This document shows, piece after piece, positions 1 to 11,563 of a stretch of 64,000 nt of DNA. Each line of letters opens with the position of its first letter. Position 1 is the stretch's first letter. The DNA comes from Primulina eburnea (taxonomy: Eukaryota > Streptophyta > Magnoliopsida > Lamiales > Gesneriaceae). The notes under the pieces were generated by a model. It ran no database searches, was not told the DNA's origin, and saw only the letters and a list, made by a program, of their open reading frames with translations. The stretch is taken from assembly GCF_022965805.1 (NCBI RefSeq), contig NC_133108.1:19418056-19482055 (forward strand). The letters run 5' to 3'. Both the position numbers and the translations under genes were made by a program.

Positions 1-439
1 TAGACCCTTATATTTAAAAAGCTTTGAATCCAACGTCTATAATCAAAAATGGCTTCTGAGACTCCTGAGTAAAATCAACTTTATCACCTAAAAAGGGTCC
101 TGTAGAAAGCTTCTGAGCAATCAGTCTTGTTTCATACCAAAATTAGTAAGGAGCGTCAAATGTCCTTGTACAGAATTAACGGTGCAATTAATACCAGTAC
201 TAGGTAAAGTAGCAGTAGCATTTAAGACTATAACGATGAAGTATAAGACATCAAGTTCTGATAAGTTATGCTTCTGCTTTTCTAAATTCTGATTCTGCTC
301 TTATAAGTCGAGTTATGCTTCTGTTTTTTATAGGCCGAGTTCTGCTTCTGTCAATTTATATTGTCTTCTGATTTAGCTATTACGGCCTACTGGTTTTGAT
401 TCTCATCACCACAATTAAATTAAGTCTAACAACTAGATT
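1..439. other. AT-rich stretch, no gene seen
   Basis: No frame is open for a useful length and I recognise no protein motif. Around 240-370 the hexamer CTTCTG/TTCTGC recurs several times, which looks like simple-sequence drift. It lies directly beyond a decayed gypsy pol fragment, so it is probably the eroded end of that older element. This is inference from position only. Confidence 0.4.
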
Positions 440-645
440 TGATGTAAGTTGCAGTGGCTCAAAGTTCAGTACATGTGAACAATTTGACATGTACTTGTGG
501 AGCATCGATATGTGGAAGACAATGTGAACTCCTGCGAGATTAGATGGAAACACCACTCGATATGCTAATATTAGCTCTCACTCTTTTGAGTATCTTAAAT
601 GGTCCAATAAATCTTGGACTAGGTTTGCCTATTCTAGCCAAATCT
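440..645 (-). pseudogene. Decayed Ty3/gypsy pol fragment (C-terminal integrase region)
   Basis: Read on the minus strand and allowing frame changes, this stretch resembles the region after the integrase core in the other gypsy elements here: a 'SPRFIGPF' block, then 'ILKRV', then a counterpart of the '[13 protein letters not shown]' block, which is retained better as DNA than as protein. Stops and shifts occur every few codons. It is cut off at 650 by the end of a gypsy LTR, so it belongs to an older element that served as the landing site for GYP-Z. It has no coding capacity. The family assignment is fairly safe; the lineage is not. Confidence 0.6.
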
Positions 646-649
646 CATA

Positions 650-2126
650 TGTAGAGGACCGTATTTCGTATTTGTAAATTTGAGGAATTATTTAAAATTT
701 TTCTTTTTAAATAAATAACATGCCTCATTCATAAAATAAACAGGTAAAAAGATTTAATGTTTTAATGTAACAGCGGAAGCAAATGTTGTTTTCAAACCAC
801 AACTTAAAAATAATTCGTCAAAGTAAAAACTGAGTTTGAGCGTAAATAGTAAATGATAAAAATGAAGTCCTCGGGTTCCTACTACTGTTGACCCAAGCTA
901 GCTCACTAGTTCCCGCCCTCGGTCACGACCTCATAAGTACCTACAACAATCAAGTCTAGTGAGTCTAAAGACTGAGCATGCATATATCGTGAATAGCAAG
1001 TAAATATTTCATAAAATTTCGCGTAACATAAAAATATCGTATCGTAAAGCGTAAGGTGAAAATCGTGTCATGAATAATTATAAATACATGCATATCTGAA
1101 AATCATACGTAAAAGCTTTGCTCTGTAGAGCTCTGTCATAATATATCATATCGTAATTTTCTGTAGAGATAATGTTCTACGCAAGTAGCCCATAATATAA
1201 CATGAATCGTTTGATCAGACTAAACCACAGTATACTGGGTGGTAGAGATCATCACAGCCCTTGTACTGGATATCCGTACCCATACATAAACATAAACCGG
1301 TCGTAAGTCACCGGGTGAAGCAATCCCATAAGCGTAAGTTGGCCACAAGACATATCGCATATATCTCAAAAATAAACATTTTATATTTTATGCACGTAAT
1401 ATAATTATAACCCTATTTTACCGAATGAGTTGGATCGTTACCAAGCTCGCTGCGACCTAATTCTAACATGAGAAACATGCAAATAATCTTGACTTGACAT
1501 AGACTTTATAACCGAACCAAAAACGAGACAATTACGCCCAACAAATTTAGTATTCAACCATGGCTTCGTACCAACCCGTACCAACATTGAACCATCATTT
1601 AGACATGATTAAAATACTCCTAAAATACTGGAAAACATAACCTTAGGGCTGTAATACACAAAAAATGTGAATGGATGACAAAATCGTAAAACGCTCTTTC
1701 GAGAGTCACTTTGGCACATTGCACCGTAAATTCTCGTACGACCTCTTGACTTAAACAAATCACAAACGGCCAAGAACATGACTTTCCTAACTCAATGAGG
1801 TACTGTACAGTCCAAGGCCATAGGCTAAAAGCCAACCAAGAACTCAAACAAGACCTCTGAACCGAAGGCAAAGTTGCTGTCAAAAGCTCGGTGGCAGCAG
1901 CTGCGCTTCCTTGCATAGTTTGTGAAACCAATGGCCATTGTGGCTTGAACCACCGACCAAAGTCTCTTACCAACATCCTAAGGAGTGGCTTGAACTGTGG
2001 CTAAGGGCACTAGGCCAACCACAATCCACCCAAACAGCTAGGACAACACAAAGCTCAAACCGAGAACACAAAGAAAAATTCTGAACCATGCGATTGTTTG
2101 ATTCGCTTGATGTCATGTGTCGTTCC
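650..2126 (-). repeat. GYP-Z LTR, distal part (split by the copia insertion)
   Basis: The plus-strand start TGTAGAGGACC is the inverted end of an LTR (...GGTCCTCTACA). About 100 bp inside is the 'cagcggaag' block seen near the R/U5 end of the other gypsy LTRs in this window when they lie inverted. The sequence is interrupted at 2126 by COP-1 and resumes at 11564. The combined length of about 3.1 kb is long for a gypsy LTR but within the known range. Nothing in it looks protein coding. Confidence 0.6.
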
Positions 2127-4276
2127 TGAAAGAGGATCGGTTACGGTGGCCGGAAACGCAACGGAAGCACAAAATTTTTCGATTTTAGCATATAAATTTC
2201 GGCCACCATGAGTTTGTGTAGGAAATACAATAAAACACTAAAATGACATTCATAGTGTGTTTAGAAATAATTACCTATCAACCTCTTAAGGTTGATGATG
2301 GCTCCAACCAAGTTGTAAACAACTTGGCTCTTGAATGGAATGATGATTTACAAGCTTCCTTGGACTCCTTTCTTTCCTTAAAATTAGGCCCACCACTAGC
2401 AAACTAGAACCCCTCTTATTTTGCACTAGAAAAATAAAAGGATTTTTCAAAGAGAAGTATTTTTCTTCCTCAACACTTGAAGAGAAAAATTGAGAGAAAA
2501 CTTGAGAGAATATGTGTGGAGAATTCGGCCATGCTAGCTTGAATGAGGGGGAAGGGAGACTTGTCTTGGTCTTGCAAAAAGTAGAGACAAAAGTAGCATG
2601 CCAAGCCTTGATAGTTGCAAAAGTTGTCTCCAACCCTTCACCTCCCATGCATGCATATATATTATATGGTTTTTTTAATAAATTAAAAACCATGGACTAA
2701 ATTTAATTATCTCAAACATATTTGAGACTAATTAAACATTACTTGAATTTACCCAAGTCCCACTAGTTAAATAATTAATTTAAATTGAGCTCTACAAGAC
2801 TCAATATGATTTAATTAATTCCACACTTGAATTAATTTAATTATTTGGACTCTACTAGGTCCACTAGTGTTTAATTAATTCAACACATGAATTAATTTAA
2901 TTTAGTCCATAATAATGTTTATGAAAATCACAATTTTCAAATACATTATTCACTTGGCCAACTTTTAATTTAGGAACACTTCCATAAATTAAAATTTACA
3001 TTTCTCTCATAGAAGTCATACTTCTATTTTTCCTTACACTTATAATCTCATTTATAATTCGTTCAACACATTGAACTAGTTTCTCTTTTATAGAAGTCAT
3101 ACTTCTAATTTTCCTTACGCTTATAAACTCCTTTATAAGCCGTTCAACACATTGAACTAATTTTTCTTCTCAACGGGATCTAGAAAGCCAGCACTTGTTT
3201 GGCCCTCAATTGTTCATTGATACAACTAGTCGTGGGTTCACATCTCCATGTGATTCGGACTAAACATGTCCTTATATGTGCATACCCCAATTGCTCCATT
3301 CTTACTTATCAACTCCTTGATAACAAGAACGTCAGAACTCAAGTCTGATAGAACCCAACCAATCATGTTAAACGCCTAGCAGCATCGCTTACATGATTCC
3401 CTAGGTATCAAATAATAGTGCCTGCAAGAACCATTCAATTATGGTTAGCGTACAGTACGGTCCCTTCAACTCATATATCCCGACCGATTCGACAACCATT
3501 GGTTTATCGAGAGTTGTCAATGAATCGATACTATGTGTCATGTCGTAGTTGCATCGATGGTGTAATCTATGAAACTCCTTTCATAATTACCACCATACTC
3601 TGATCAGAGATTTCACACTACATATACATAAAAACACATAGGATATCCATACCCGAAGGTAAGTGGTGAATACCCGACTACAATGCATCGACTCCTATAT
3701 GTTTCGACATAACACCCAACCTTGCCACCTGATGACCCCTTGAGAGTCGGTAAACAAGTCAAAGTGCAATGCTAGCACATAGAGTCTCAATGTTGTCCCG
3801 GGTCATAAGGACTAATGGTGTACAACCATAAACTAGGACGTTTCCACTCGATAAGTCAGAACCACTTGGAAAGTCCTTAATGGAGGGTTGTTCAGTGCAC
3901 TCTACCAGGAGCACCTATCTGCATGCTTGGACATCACAATGTCCCCTACCAATGAAACATGGTACTCACATCGCAGATACTAGTCTCTAACTCGAGAGGC
4001 CTATATCCTTCTTAGCGGCGGCTGAATCGACTAGGAATTGTTTAGAATATACAGTATTCCAAATATGAGTTTCATGTTACTCATCATATGAGCATCTCAT
4101 ATTCTTTCTACTATTTGTATATTCAAGGACTTTATCTACGCAACTAGCATGGGTATACAATTAAAGATGTGCCAAAACAATAATTTCAAATATAATTAAA
4201 ATAAAGATCGTTTATACATAGAGTTTCATTGTGAACACTCGGCCAACACTTAGCTCGACGGGCACCTACTCTAACA
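2127..4276 (-). repeat. COP-1 3' LTR (full length, 2150 bp)
   Basis: The match to 10057-11558 extends from TGAAAGAGGATC to CTCTAACA. This copy retains about 648 bp (roughly 2930-3577) that the 5' LTR lacks. It contains an imperfect tandem duplication of about 85 bp at 3001-3170 (a 'catagaagtcatacttct' block followed by 'ttcaacacattgaact', twice). It also contains an AT-rich repeat of 'ttaattcaacac.tgaatta' around 2810-2910. There is no coding sequence. Confidence 0.9.
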
Positions 4277-4291
4277 ATCTCCCACTTGCAC
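4277..4291 (-). promoter_or_regulatory. COP-1 polypurine tract
   Basis: On the minus strand the bases AAGTGGGAGAT directly precede the LTR start TGTTAGAG. This is the standard position and composition of the primer for plus-strand DNA synthesis. Confidence 0.75.
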
Positions 4292-7200
4292 TAGAGCCAA
4301 CTACCCATATGCTTCAAACCCATTGATTCGCGATGCTTCTCGAATAATGGTCCAGGCAAATGCTTAGTTAGTGGATCAGCAACATTATCTGCGGAGTCGA
4401 CTTTGTCAATCATGACATCTCCTCTTTCAACGATCTTTCTGAGGATGTGGTACTTTCTCAATACGTGTTTGGACTTCTGATGAGACCTCGGCTCCTTTGC
4501 TTGAGCAATGGCTCCCGTGTTGTCACAAAACACCGAGACAGGAGCAACTCCATTAGGAATGACGCCCAACTCTTGGACGAAATTTCTTATCCAAACTGCC
4601 TCCTTTGATGCAGCTGATGCAGCAAAGTATTCTGCCTCAGTGGTGGAATCCGCTGTACTGTCTTGCTTGGAACTCTTCTAAGATACAGCAGCACCATTGA
4701 GCATGAATATGAATCTAGAGGTTGACTTTGAGTCATCAATATCGTTTTGGGAGCTAGAGTCGGTATAGCCTTCCAGTTTTAGTTCTCCACCCCCATAGAC
4801 CAAGAACAATTTATTGGTCCTCCTCAAGTACTTGAGGATGTCTTTCACAGCTTTCCAATGTGGAAGACCAGGGTTCGATTGATATCTACTCCCTACACTT
4901 AGTGCAAAAGCCACGTCAGGACGTGTGGATATCATTCCATACATGATGCTACCAATTGCCGAAGCATACGGAATGTGTGTCATCGCCGCTATCTCCGCAT
5001 CAGTCTTGGGAGACATAGACTTGGATAGGGTCACGCCATGACACATTGGTAGATGTCCTCCCTTGGGCTCATCCATCGAGAATCGCTTCAAAATTGTATC
5101 AATGTATGTGGACTGGGTGAGACCAAGCAATCTCTTCGATCTATCTATATAGATTTGTATTCCCAATACAAAAGATGCTTCACCCAAGTCTTGCATCGAG
5201 AACTTGCTTGCTAACCATATCTTGGTTGATTGCAACATTCCTACATCATTCTCAATGAGTAGAATGTCATCAACATACAGCACCAAGAATGTCACAGCAC
5301 TCCCACTGACCTTCTTATACACACAGGGTTCCTCAGGATTCTTAGTAAAATCAAACTCTTTGATTGTACTATCGAATCTAAGGTTCCAACTCCTAGATGC
5401 CTGTTTTAGACCATAAATAGATCTCTGAAGTTTGCATACCATATGCTCACTTCCGACAGATGTAAACCCTTCGAGTTGAGACATGTAAATTTCTTCCTTA
5501 ATATCTCCATTAAGAAAGGCCGTCTTAACATCCATCTGCCATATCTCATAGTCATACCATGCAGCTATGGCTAGCAAAATCCTTATGGACTTGAACATTG
5601 CGACTGGAGAAAAGGTTTCTTCAAAGTCAACTCCTTGTCTTTGAGTATATCCTTTTGCTACCAATCGCGCTTTGAAGGTCAATACCTTCCCATCCGCCCC
5701 AAGTTTCCTCTTGTAAATCCATTTACACCCTATGGGAACAGTTACCTCAGGTGGATCCACAAGATTCCACACTTGGTTCGAATGCATGGAATTCATCTCA
5801 GATTCCATTGCTTCAAGCCACTTGGATGAATCGGCATCAGATAACGCTTCCTTGAAGGTCCTTGGATCACATCCAAGGTTAGGCTCATCACGGCCCTCTT
5901 CAAGAAGCAGACCATACCTCATAGGTGGTCTCGAGACTCTCTCGGATCTTCTAGGAGCTTGTATCTCCTCCCTTGGCTCTTCGGGTGTGGGTTCTACAAT
6001 TGTGGGTGTCTCTCGAACTTCTTCGATTTCTATCATCTCTGCTTTTCTATTCAATAGAAATTCCCTTTCCAAAAAGGTTGCATTCCTAGAAACAAATATC
6101 TTTGTTTCTTGGGGATGATAGAAGTAATATCCAACAGAATTCTTTGGATATCCCACAAAGTAACATAAAATGGATCGATAATCCAATTTATCTCCCACTA
6201 CCTGCTTCACATAAGTAGGGAACCCCCATATTCTAAAATATGAATATTTGGGTGGCTTACCCATCCATATCTCATATGGTGTCTTATCAATTGCTTTTGT
6301 ATGGACATTGTTTAACAACAATGCCGCTGTCTCAAGCGCATATCCCCAAAAGGATGGCGGCAACTCCGTGAACCCCATCATAGACCGAACCATGTCCATC
6401 AAAGTCCGGTTACGACGCTCCGAAACACCATTCAACTGTGGTGTAGCGGGCGGAGTCCACTGCGAGAGAATCCCATTCTCCCTTAGATACTCTTGGAACT
6501 CGGCACTCAAGTACTCACCACCCCGATCCGATCGAAGTGTCTTGATGCTTCGTCCCAACTGATTCTCTACTTCACTTCTGAATTCTTTGAACTTTTCAAA
6601 AGCTTCAGATTTGTATTTCATCAAATACACATACCCATACCTCGAGAAATTATCGGTAAAGGTGATGAAGTAGGCATGTCCATGCTTTGTGGTGATGCTA
6701 AGCGGACCGCACACATCGGTATGGATCAAATCCAATAACCCTTTGGCTCGCTCCACATGGCCCTTAAATGGAATTTTGGTCATCTTTCCTTTTAGACAGG
6801 ATTCACAAGTCGTGAGAGCATTAATATCAGACATATCAAACATGCCAACTCCCACTAGCTTGTTCATCCTTCTTAAGGAAATATGTCCTAATCGAGCATG
6901 CCATAATTGTGCCGAATTTAGAGTATCTTGTTTTCTCATGTTTGTTGTTGTTATCGCTTGGACATTGTTTAGTGGAATATCTTTCAATTTTAAGTTATAG
7001 AGATCGTTTTCAAGTTCCCCGGTACCAACTAAACATTCATTCTTGTAAATGTTGCAAACACCTTTGCTAAATAAACAAGAAAATCCATCTTTGTCCAACA
7101 TAGAAATGGAAATAATGTTTTTCACCAAGTCGGGTACAAACAAAACATCTCTCAAAATTAACTTAAAATCATTGTTCAAAAGCAAGTAAACATCTTCTAC

Positions 7201-7323
7201 GGCCTTGACAGCAACCCTTGCTCCATTGCCCATCCTCAAAAAGGTCTCACCTTTTCTAAGCCTTTTACTTCTTCCCATCACCTGCAAATCATTACAGAGA
7301 TGTGAGCCACAGCCGGTATCCAA
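4291..7323 (-). pseudogene. pol: COP-1 pol: protease-integrase-RT-RNase H, with one internal stop
   Basis: The main open stretch runs from 7323 to 4681 (881 codons) and reads on past a stop at 4678-4680 to 4291. Counting residues from 7323: a protease remnant DTGCGSHLC at 2-10; integrase zinc site H142, H147, C173, C176; integrase catalytic D203, D266 and E302 (the last two 35 apart); RT with D598 in 'MDVKTAFLNG' and YVDD at 683-686; RNase H with D855 in 'YTDSSS'. The sequence after the stop completes RNase H with a normal C-terminus (ADPLTKHLP...). The stop sits where relatives have Trp, so it looks like TGG to TAG. All catalytic residues checked are present, so damage is limited to the stops. 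Confidence 0.9.
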
Positions 7324-7326
7324 TAC

Positions 7327-8228
7327 CTAAGAAGTAGAGTTAATTGAAATGTTTACTTCAATATAGAACATACCGTTTCCAGAACCCTTCTGGGCAAGAT
7401 ATTCCCTGCAGTTACGCCTCCAATGTCCAGGCTTCTTGCAGTAATGACAAACGTCAACAGTCTTGTTAGCCTTCACTGGTGTGGCTACCACAACGGGACT
7501 CGGAGCTTGCCTCTTCAAGGGCACGTTCTTCTTGGGACGTTGGAAAGAACGCTTCTTCCTCTTCCCACGTGGATCGGTCTTCGTACCAGATGAAGAACCC
7601 ACATAAAGAACCGACTTCTCTTTCTTGATAGTGGACTCAAAAGTCACAAGCATGTTCACCAACTCCTCAAGGGTCGGCTCCATCTTTTTCATATTGAAGT
7701 TCACCACAAAAGGATCAAATGAGATTGGCAGCGATAGCAGCAACACGTCGGTGGTCAACTCTGAAGGCAACATCAAATCCATGCCAACAGCTTGTCCACG
7801 AGTCCAATCATCTTTAGGCCATGCTCATGGACCGAGGCCCCATCTCGCATGCGCAAAGTGATTAGCTCCTTGACGGTAGCATGCCTAAGAGGCCGAGTCT
7901 GCTCACCAAAGAGCTCCTTGAGGTGCAAATGAATGTCAGCAGAACTCTTTGCACCCTCAAAACGCCTCTGCAGCTCATCATTCATAGAAGCCTGCATATA
8001 ACACTTGGTCTTCAAGTCATGGTCACACCAATCCTTGTAGGTCTGCAATTCCTCAGGAGTGCAGTCAGTCAGAGCCTTATCAAGGGGCGACTCAGTCAGT
8101 GTATATGCAATCTTTTCCGAGTTCAAGACGATTTTCAGGTTTCTTAGCCAAGTGAGGTAGTTAGGTCCGGTTAACACATGTTTTTCGAGTATGGCAGAAA
8201 GCGGATTGCGAATTGAAGACATTGTCAA
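7327..8228 (-). pseudogene. gag: COP-1 gag, frameshifted
   Basis: This encodes the Gag capsid/nucleocapsid protein of a copia element. It starts at ATG 8226-8228 (MTMSSIRNPLSAILE...) and contains the UBN2-type Gag block through 'KELITLRMRDG'. A one-base shift near 7775-7785 moves it to a second open frame that continues with 'PFVVNFNMKK' and a CCHC zinc knuckle CHYCKKPGHWRRNC. A TAG at 7327-7329 separates gag from pol. The two run in the same frame across that stop, as expected for a single Gag-Pol polyprotein with a Trp codon lost. Lesions are visible directly; the single-polyprotein reading follows from copia organisation. Confidence 0.88.
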
Positions 8229-10042
8229 TTAGTACTGAAAAGTAAACAGATAAATGTTAATGACTATTTTAAAATATTTAGTAAGATATAAAGTATGGAC
8301 TTTAACTTTATGAATGTTTACTCCCACTGTTTTGACATCTTTCACTACCCTCTAGTGAAAACGGGAAACTCCTTTCCTCAGTAGGTACGTAAGGTCCAAT
8401 TAGCGAATTATGATCCCGAATAATATCAGCCAATCACAATTCCTAAAAGGTAGTTTCCAATTGCATCACAATGCAACCCTCTACGTAAACTTTTGTCTCA
8501 CGTTTGATTAGGACCCAATAATATGACGTCGTTCATCTTTACGTGTCAAGCCTTACCCATCGATGTTGAACCTTAATGGAAGGTCGCCAAGAGTTCCCTC
8601 AATAATATGAGCCGAAGTCATGGGAGTTCCACGTAGTTCACATCACCATGTCAAATGGATGTCACAGCTTTCCGGTACTAAGGGCCCCGCCAATAATATG
8701 AGCCAAGCCCCGAGTACAGGTAGCGATTCGTCATGCACCCATTTGTCGATGGAAAACAAGGAAATTATAAACAAATTTATAATTCCCCTTTTCGGGCTTG
8801 ATATTAATTTCGAATCTAATTCAAAACGAGGGTTTTTAATTTTGAAAAGGTCTCATCATTAATTTTATTTAAAAGCTCGCCAAGTTTGATCGTACGATTG
8901 CCGGATTCATGCAACTTTGTTATTATAATAATAACGCACATACTCATTATTTATAACATATCATGCATATATTATAAACAGTAAACAAACAAGGATGATC
9001 AATCGCCCCAATACTAACGGACCGTGTGAGCTAAACACGGGCCTAGGTCCAATCCTAGGGTAATGCACGGGATGAAAATGCAACTATTACACAAGCTTCC
9101 AATATTTACATGTCTTCGATCTTCATAATCATCATGGCCACCATCTTCCAATCTTGATCATCCACTATACTAATATTTACAAATAAATATCCATGGCAAA
9201 TAGGGATACATCTCATGGGGGGTGGGAACGGGCCATAAACCAAGCCCACTTTATAAATTGACAATTATTACAATCATTCAACACAAAATATCCTAGCATA
9301 CACCTAGCAAATTGGGCTTGGGCTTTTGATCATCCTTCATGCATAATATCACATATCATACACCATCAATTAATTATCACATATCATACACCATCAATTA
9401 ATTGATCCAATATTATATATCTTGATTCAATCACTAACCGCCACGATTATAAACTAACTTAACAAAGCATACAAACACCTTTGTCTACTTTCAAATTAAT
9501 TTATTTATAACCGAATTTCTTGTAAATCACCATTTACTATAAATATTTAAAGTCCAACTTAAAATATTTATTTCATGAGAAAATATTTGCAACTTTTGTA
9601 ATTTTAAACTTAAGGCCCAAAAACTCATTTTTCACCAAAAACATTTTGGCCCATTTAAAATTCACAAATATGTTAGCCATCCAATGGCCCAACAACTCAA
9701 GGCCCATGACACTTTGATAATCCAAAACACTTTTGGAAAACCCTAGTCGTCATCGCCGTCCTCGGAGCTCCGTCGCCGGATTCCGGCCAACTTTCCGGCC
9801 AACATGCCAAAAATATTTTTTTTATTTTCGAAAGGGGGCTGTTCGGGCAACCCCACGGGCTGCCCGAGCTGCCCGAAATGGGCAGCCCCTCGGGCAGCCT
9901 GAGCTGCCCGAAATGGGCAGCAACATGCTGCCAAAAAACACCCCAAAAATCGGCCCTTGATTTGTTGTTTTGGTTGTCTCATGCGGTTAGAAATCGATCT
10001 CAACATAATATCTTGTAGTTGCTACACAAAATCGTAACCATA
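8229..10042 (-). other. COP-1 untranslated leader (about 1.8 kb)
   Basis: This lies between the PBS and the gag start and has no supportable gene. At 9346-9402 a stretch of about 28 bp ('atcacatatcatacaccatc...') is duplicated in tandem. Between 9826 and 9925 there is a GC-rich block described separately. Leaders of this length occur in large copia elements, where they hold packaging and dimerisation signals; none can be pinpointed here. Confidence 0.7.
9833..9925. repeat. GC-rich direct and inverted repeats in the COP-1 leader
   Basis: GAGCTGCCCGAAATGGGCAG occurs twice, about 42 bp apart (near 9867 and 9909), interleaved with CTCGGGCAGC. CTGCCC and GGGCAG arms can pair within each copy, giving two adjacent hairpins. 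The surrounding leader is strongly AT-rich, so the composition contrast is sharp. Confidence 0.75.
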
Positions 10043-10054
10043 GCTCGGATACCA
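10043..10054 (-). promoter_or_regulatory. COP-1 primer-binding site (initiator tRNA-Met)
   Basis: The minus strand reads TGGTATCCGAGC two bases after the 5' LTR end. It differs at one base from the usual TGGTATCAGAGC that pairs with the 3' end of tRNA-iMet. Confidence 0.85.
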
Positions 10055-10056
10055 CT

Positions 10057-11558
10057 TGAAACAGGATCGGTTACGGTGGCCGGAAAAGCAACGGAAGCAC
10101 AAAATTTTTCGATTTTAGCATATAAATTTCGGCCACCATGAGTTTGTGTAGGAAATACAATAAAACACTAAAATGACATTCATAGTGTGTTTAGAAATAG
10201 TTACCTATCAACCTCTTAAGGTTGATGATGGTTCCAACCAAGTTGTAAACAACTTGGCTCTTGAATGGAATGAAGATCTACAAGCTTCCTTGGACTCCTT
10301 TCTTTCCTTCAAATTAGGCCCACCACTAGCAAACTAGAACCCCTCTTATTTTGCACTAGAAAAATAAAAGGATTTTTCAAAGAGAAGTATTTTTCTTCCT
10401 CAACACTTGAAGAGAAAAATTGAGAGAAAACTTGAGAGAATATGTGTGGAGAATTCGGCCATGCTAGCTTGAATGAGGGGGAAGGGAGACTTGTCTTGGT
10501 CTTGCAAAAAGTAGAGACAAAAGTAGCAAGCCAAGCCTTGATAGTTGCAAAAGTTGTCTCCAACCCTTCACTTCCCATGCATGCATATATATTATATGGT
10601 TTTTTTAATAAATTAAAAACCATGGACTAAATTTAATTATCTCAAACATATTTGAGACTAATTAAACATTACTTGAATTTACCCAAGTCCCACTAGTTAA
10701 ATAATTAATTTAAATTGAGCTCTACAAGACTCAATATGATTTAATTAATTCAACACTTGAATTAATTTAATTATTTGGACTCTACTATGTCCACTAGTGT
10801 TTAATTAATTCAACACATGAATTAATTTAATTTAGTCCATAATAATGTTTATGAAACTCCTTTCATAATTACCACCATACTCTGATCAGAGATTTCACAC
10901 TGCATATACATAAAAACACATAGGATATCCATACCCGAAGGTAAGCGGTGAATCCCCGACTACAATGCATCGACTCCTATATGTTTCGACATAACACCCA
11001 ACCTTGCCACCTATTGACCCCTTGAGAGTCAGTAAACAAGTCAAAGTGCAATGCTAGCACATAGAGTCTCAATGTTGTCCCGGGTCATAAGGACTAATGG
11101 TGTACAACCATAAACTAGGACGTTTCCACTCGATAAGTGAGAACCACTTGGAAAGTCCTTAATGGAGGGTTGTTCAGTGCACTCTACCAGGAGCACCTAT
11201 CTGCATGCTTGGACATCACAATGTCCCCTACCAATGAAACATGGTACTCACATCGCAGATACTAGTCTCTAACTCGAGCGGCCTATATCCTTCTTAGCGG
11301 CGGCTGAATCGACTAGGAACTGTTTAGAATATACAGTATTCCAAATATGAGTTTCATGATACTCATCATATGAGAATCTCATATTCTTTCTACTATTTGT
11401 ATATTCAAGGACTTTATCTATGCAACTAGCATGGGTATACAGATAAAGATGTGCCAAAACAATAATTTCAAATATAATTAAAATAAAGATCGTTTATACA
11501 TAGAGTTTCATTGGGAACACTCGGCCAACACTTGGCTCGACGGGCTCCTACTCTAACA
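10057..11558 (-). repeat. COP-1 5' LTR (1502 bp, internal deletion)
   Basis: It is collinear with the 3' LTR except that about 648 bp are missing after 'aataatgtttatgaaa' (near 10857). The bases TATGAAA occur at both ends of the missing segment in the full-length LTR, so the deletion probably used this 7-bp microhomology. It would have arisen after integration, or been created by template switching. Confidence 0.9.
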
Positions 11559-11563
11559 GTTCC

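Larger units (their letters stand above)
2127..11558 (-). mobile_element. COP-1, complete Ty1/copia LTR retrotransposon
   Basis: The element is bounded by LTRs that start TGAAA(C/G)AGGATC and end CTACTCTAACA on the plus strand. It is flanked by a 5-bp TSD GTTCC at 2122-2126 and 11559-11563. The order on the minus strand is 5' LTR, PBS, long leader, gag, protease, integrase, RT, RNase H, PPT, 3' LTR; integrase before RT defines Ty1/copia. The LTRs differ at roughly 2% of shared sites, plus one 648-bp deletion. The coding region has a frameshift and two in-frame stops, so the copy is non-autonomous now. The long LTR and protein motifs suggest the Angela/Tork side of copia, tentatively. Confidence 0.93.

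Noticed and set aside
1620..1976. A 118-codon minus-strand frame as a host gene
   Set aside because: It lies inside the GYP-Z LTR, shows no domain, and has biased composition typical of chance frames.
2286..2693. Frames of 135 and 104 codons (2286-2693, 10309-10623) conserved between two places
   Set aside because: The similarity is simply that between the two COP-1 LTRs. The frame differs in length at each copy and has no coding signature.
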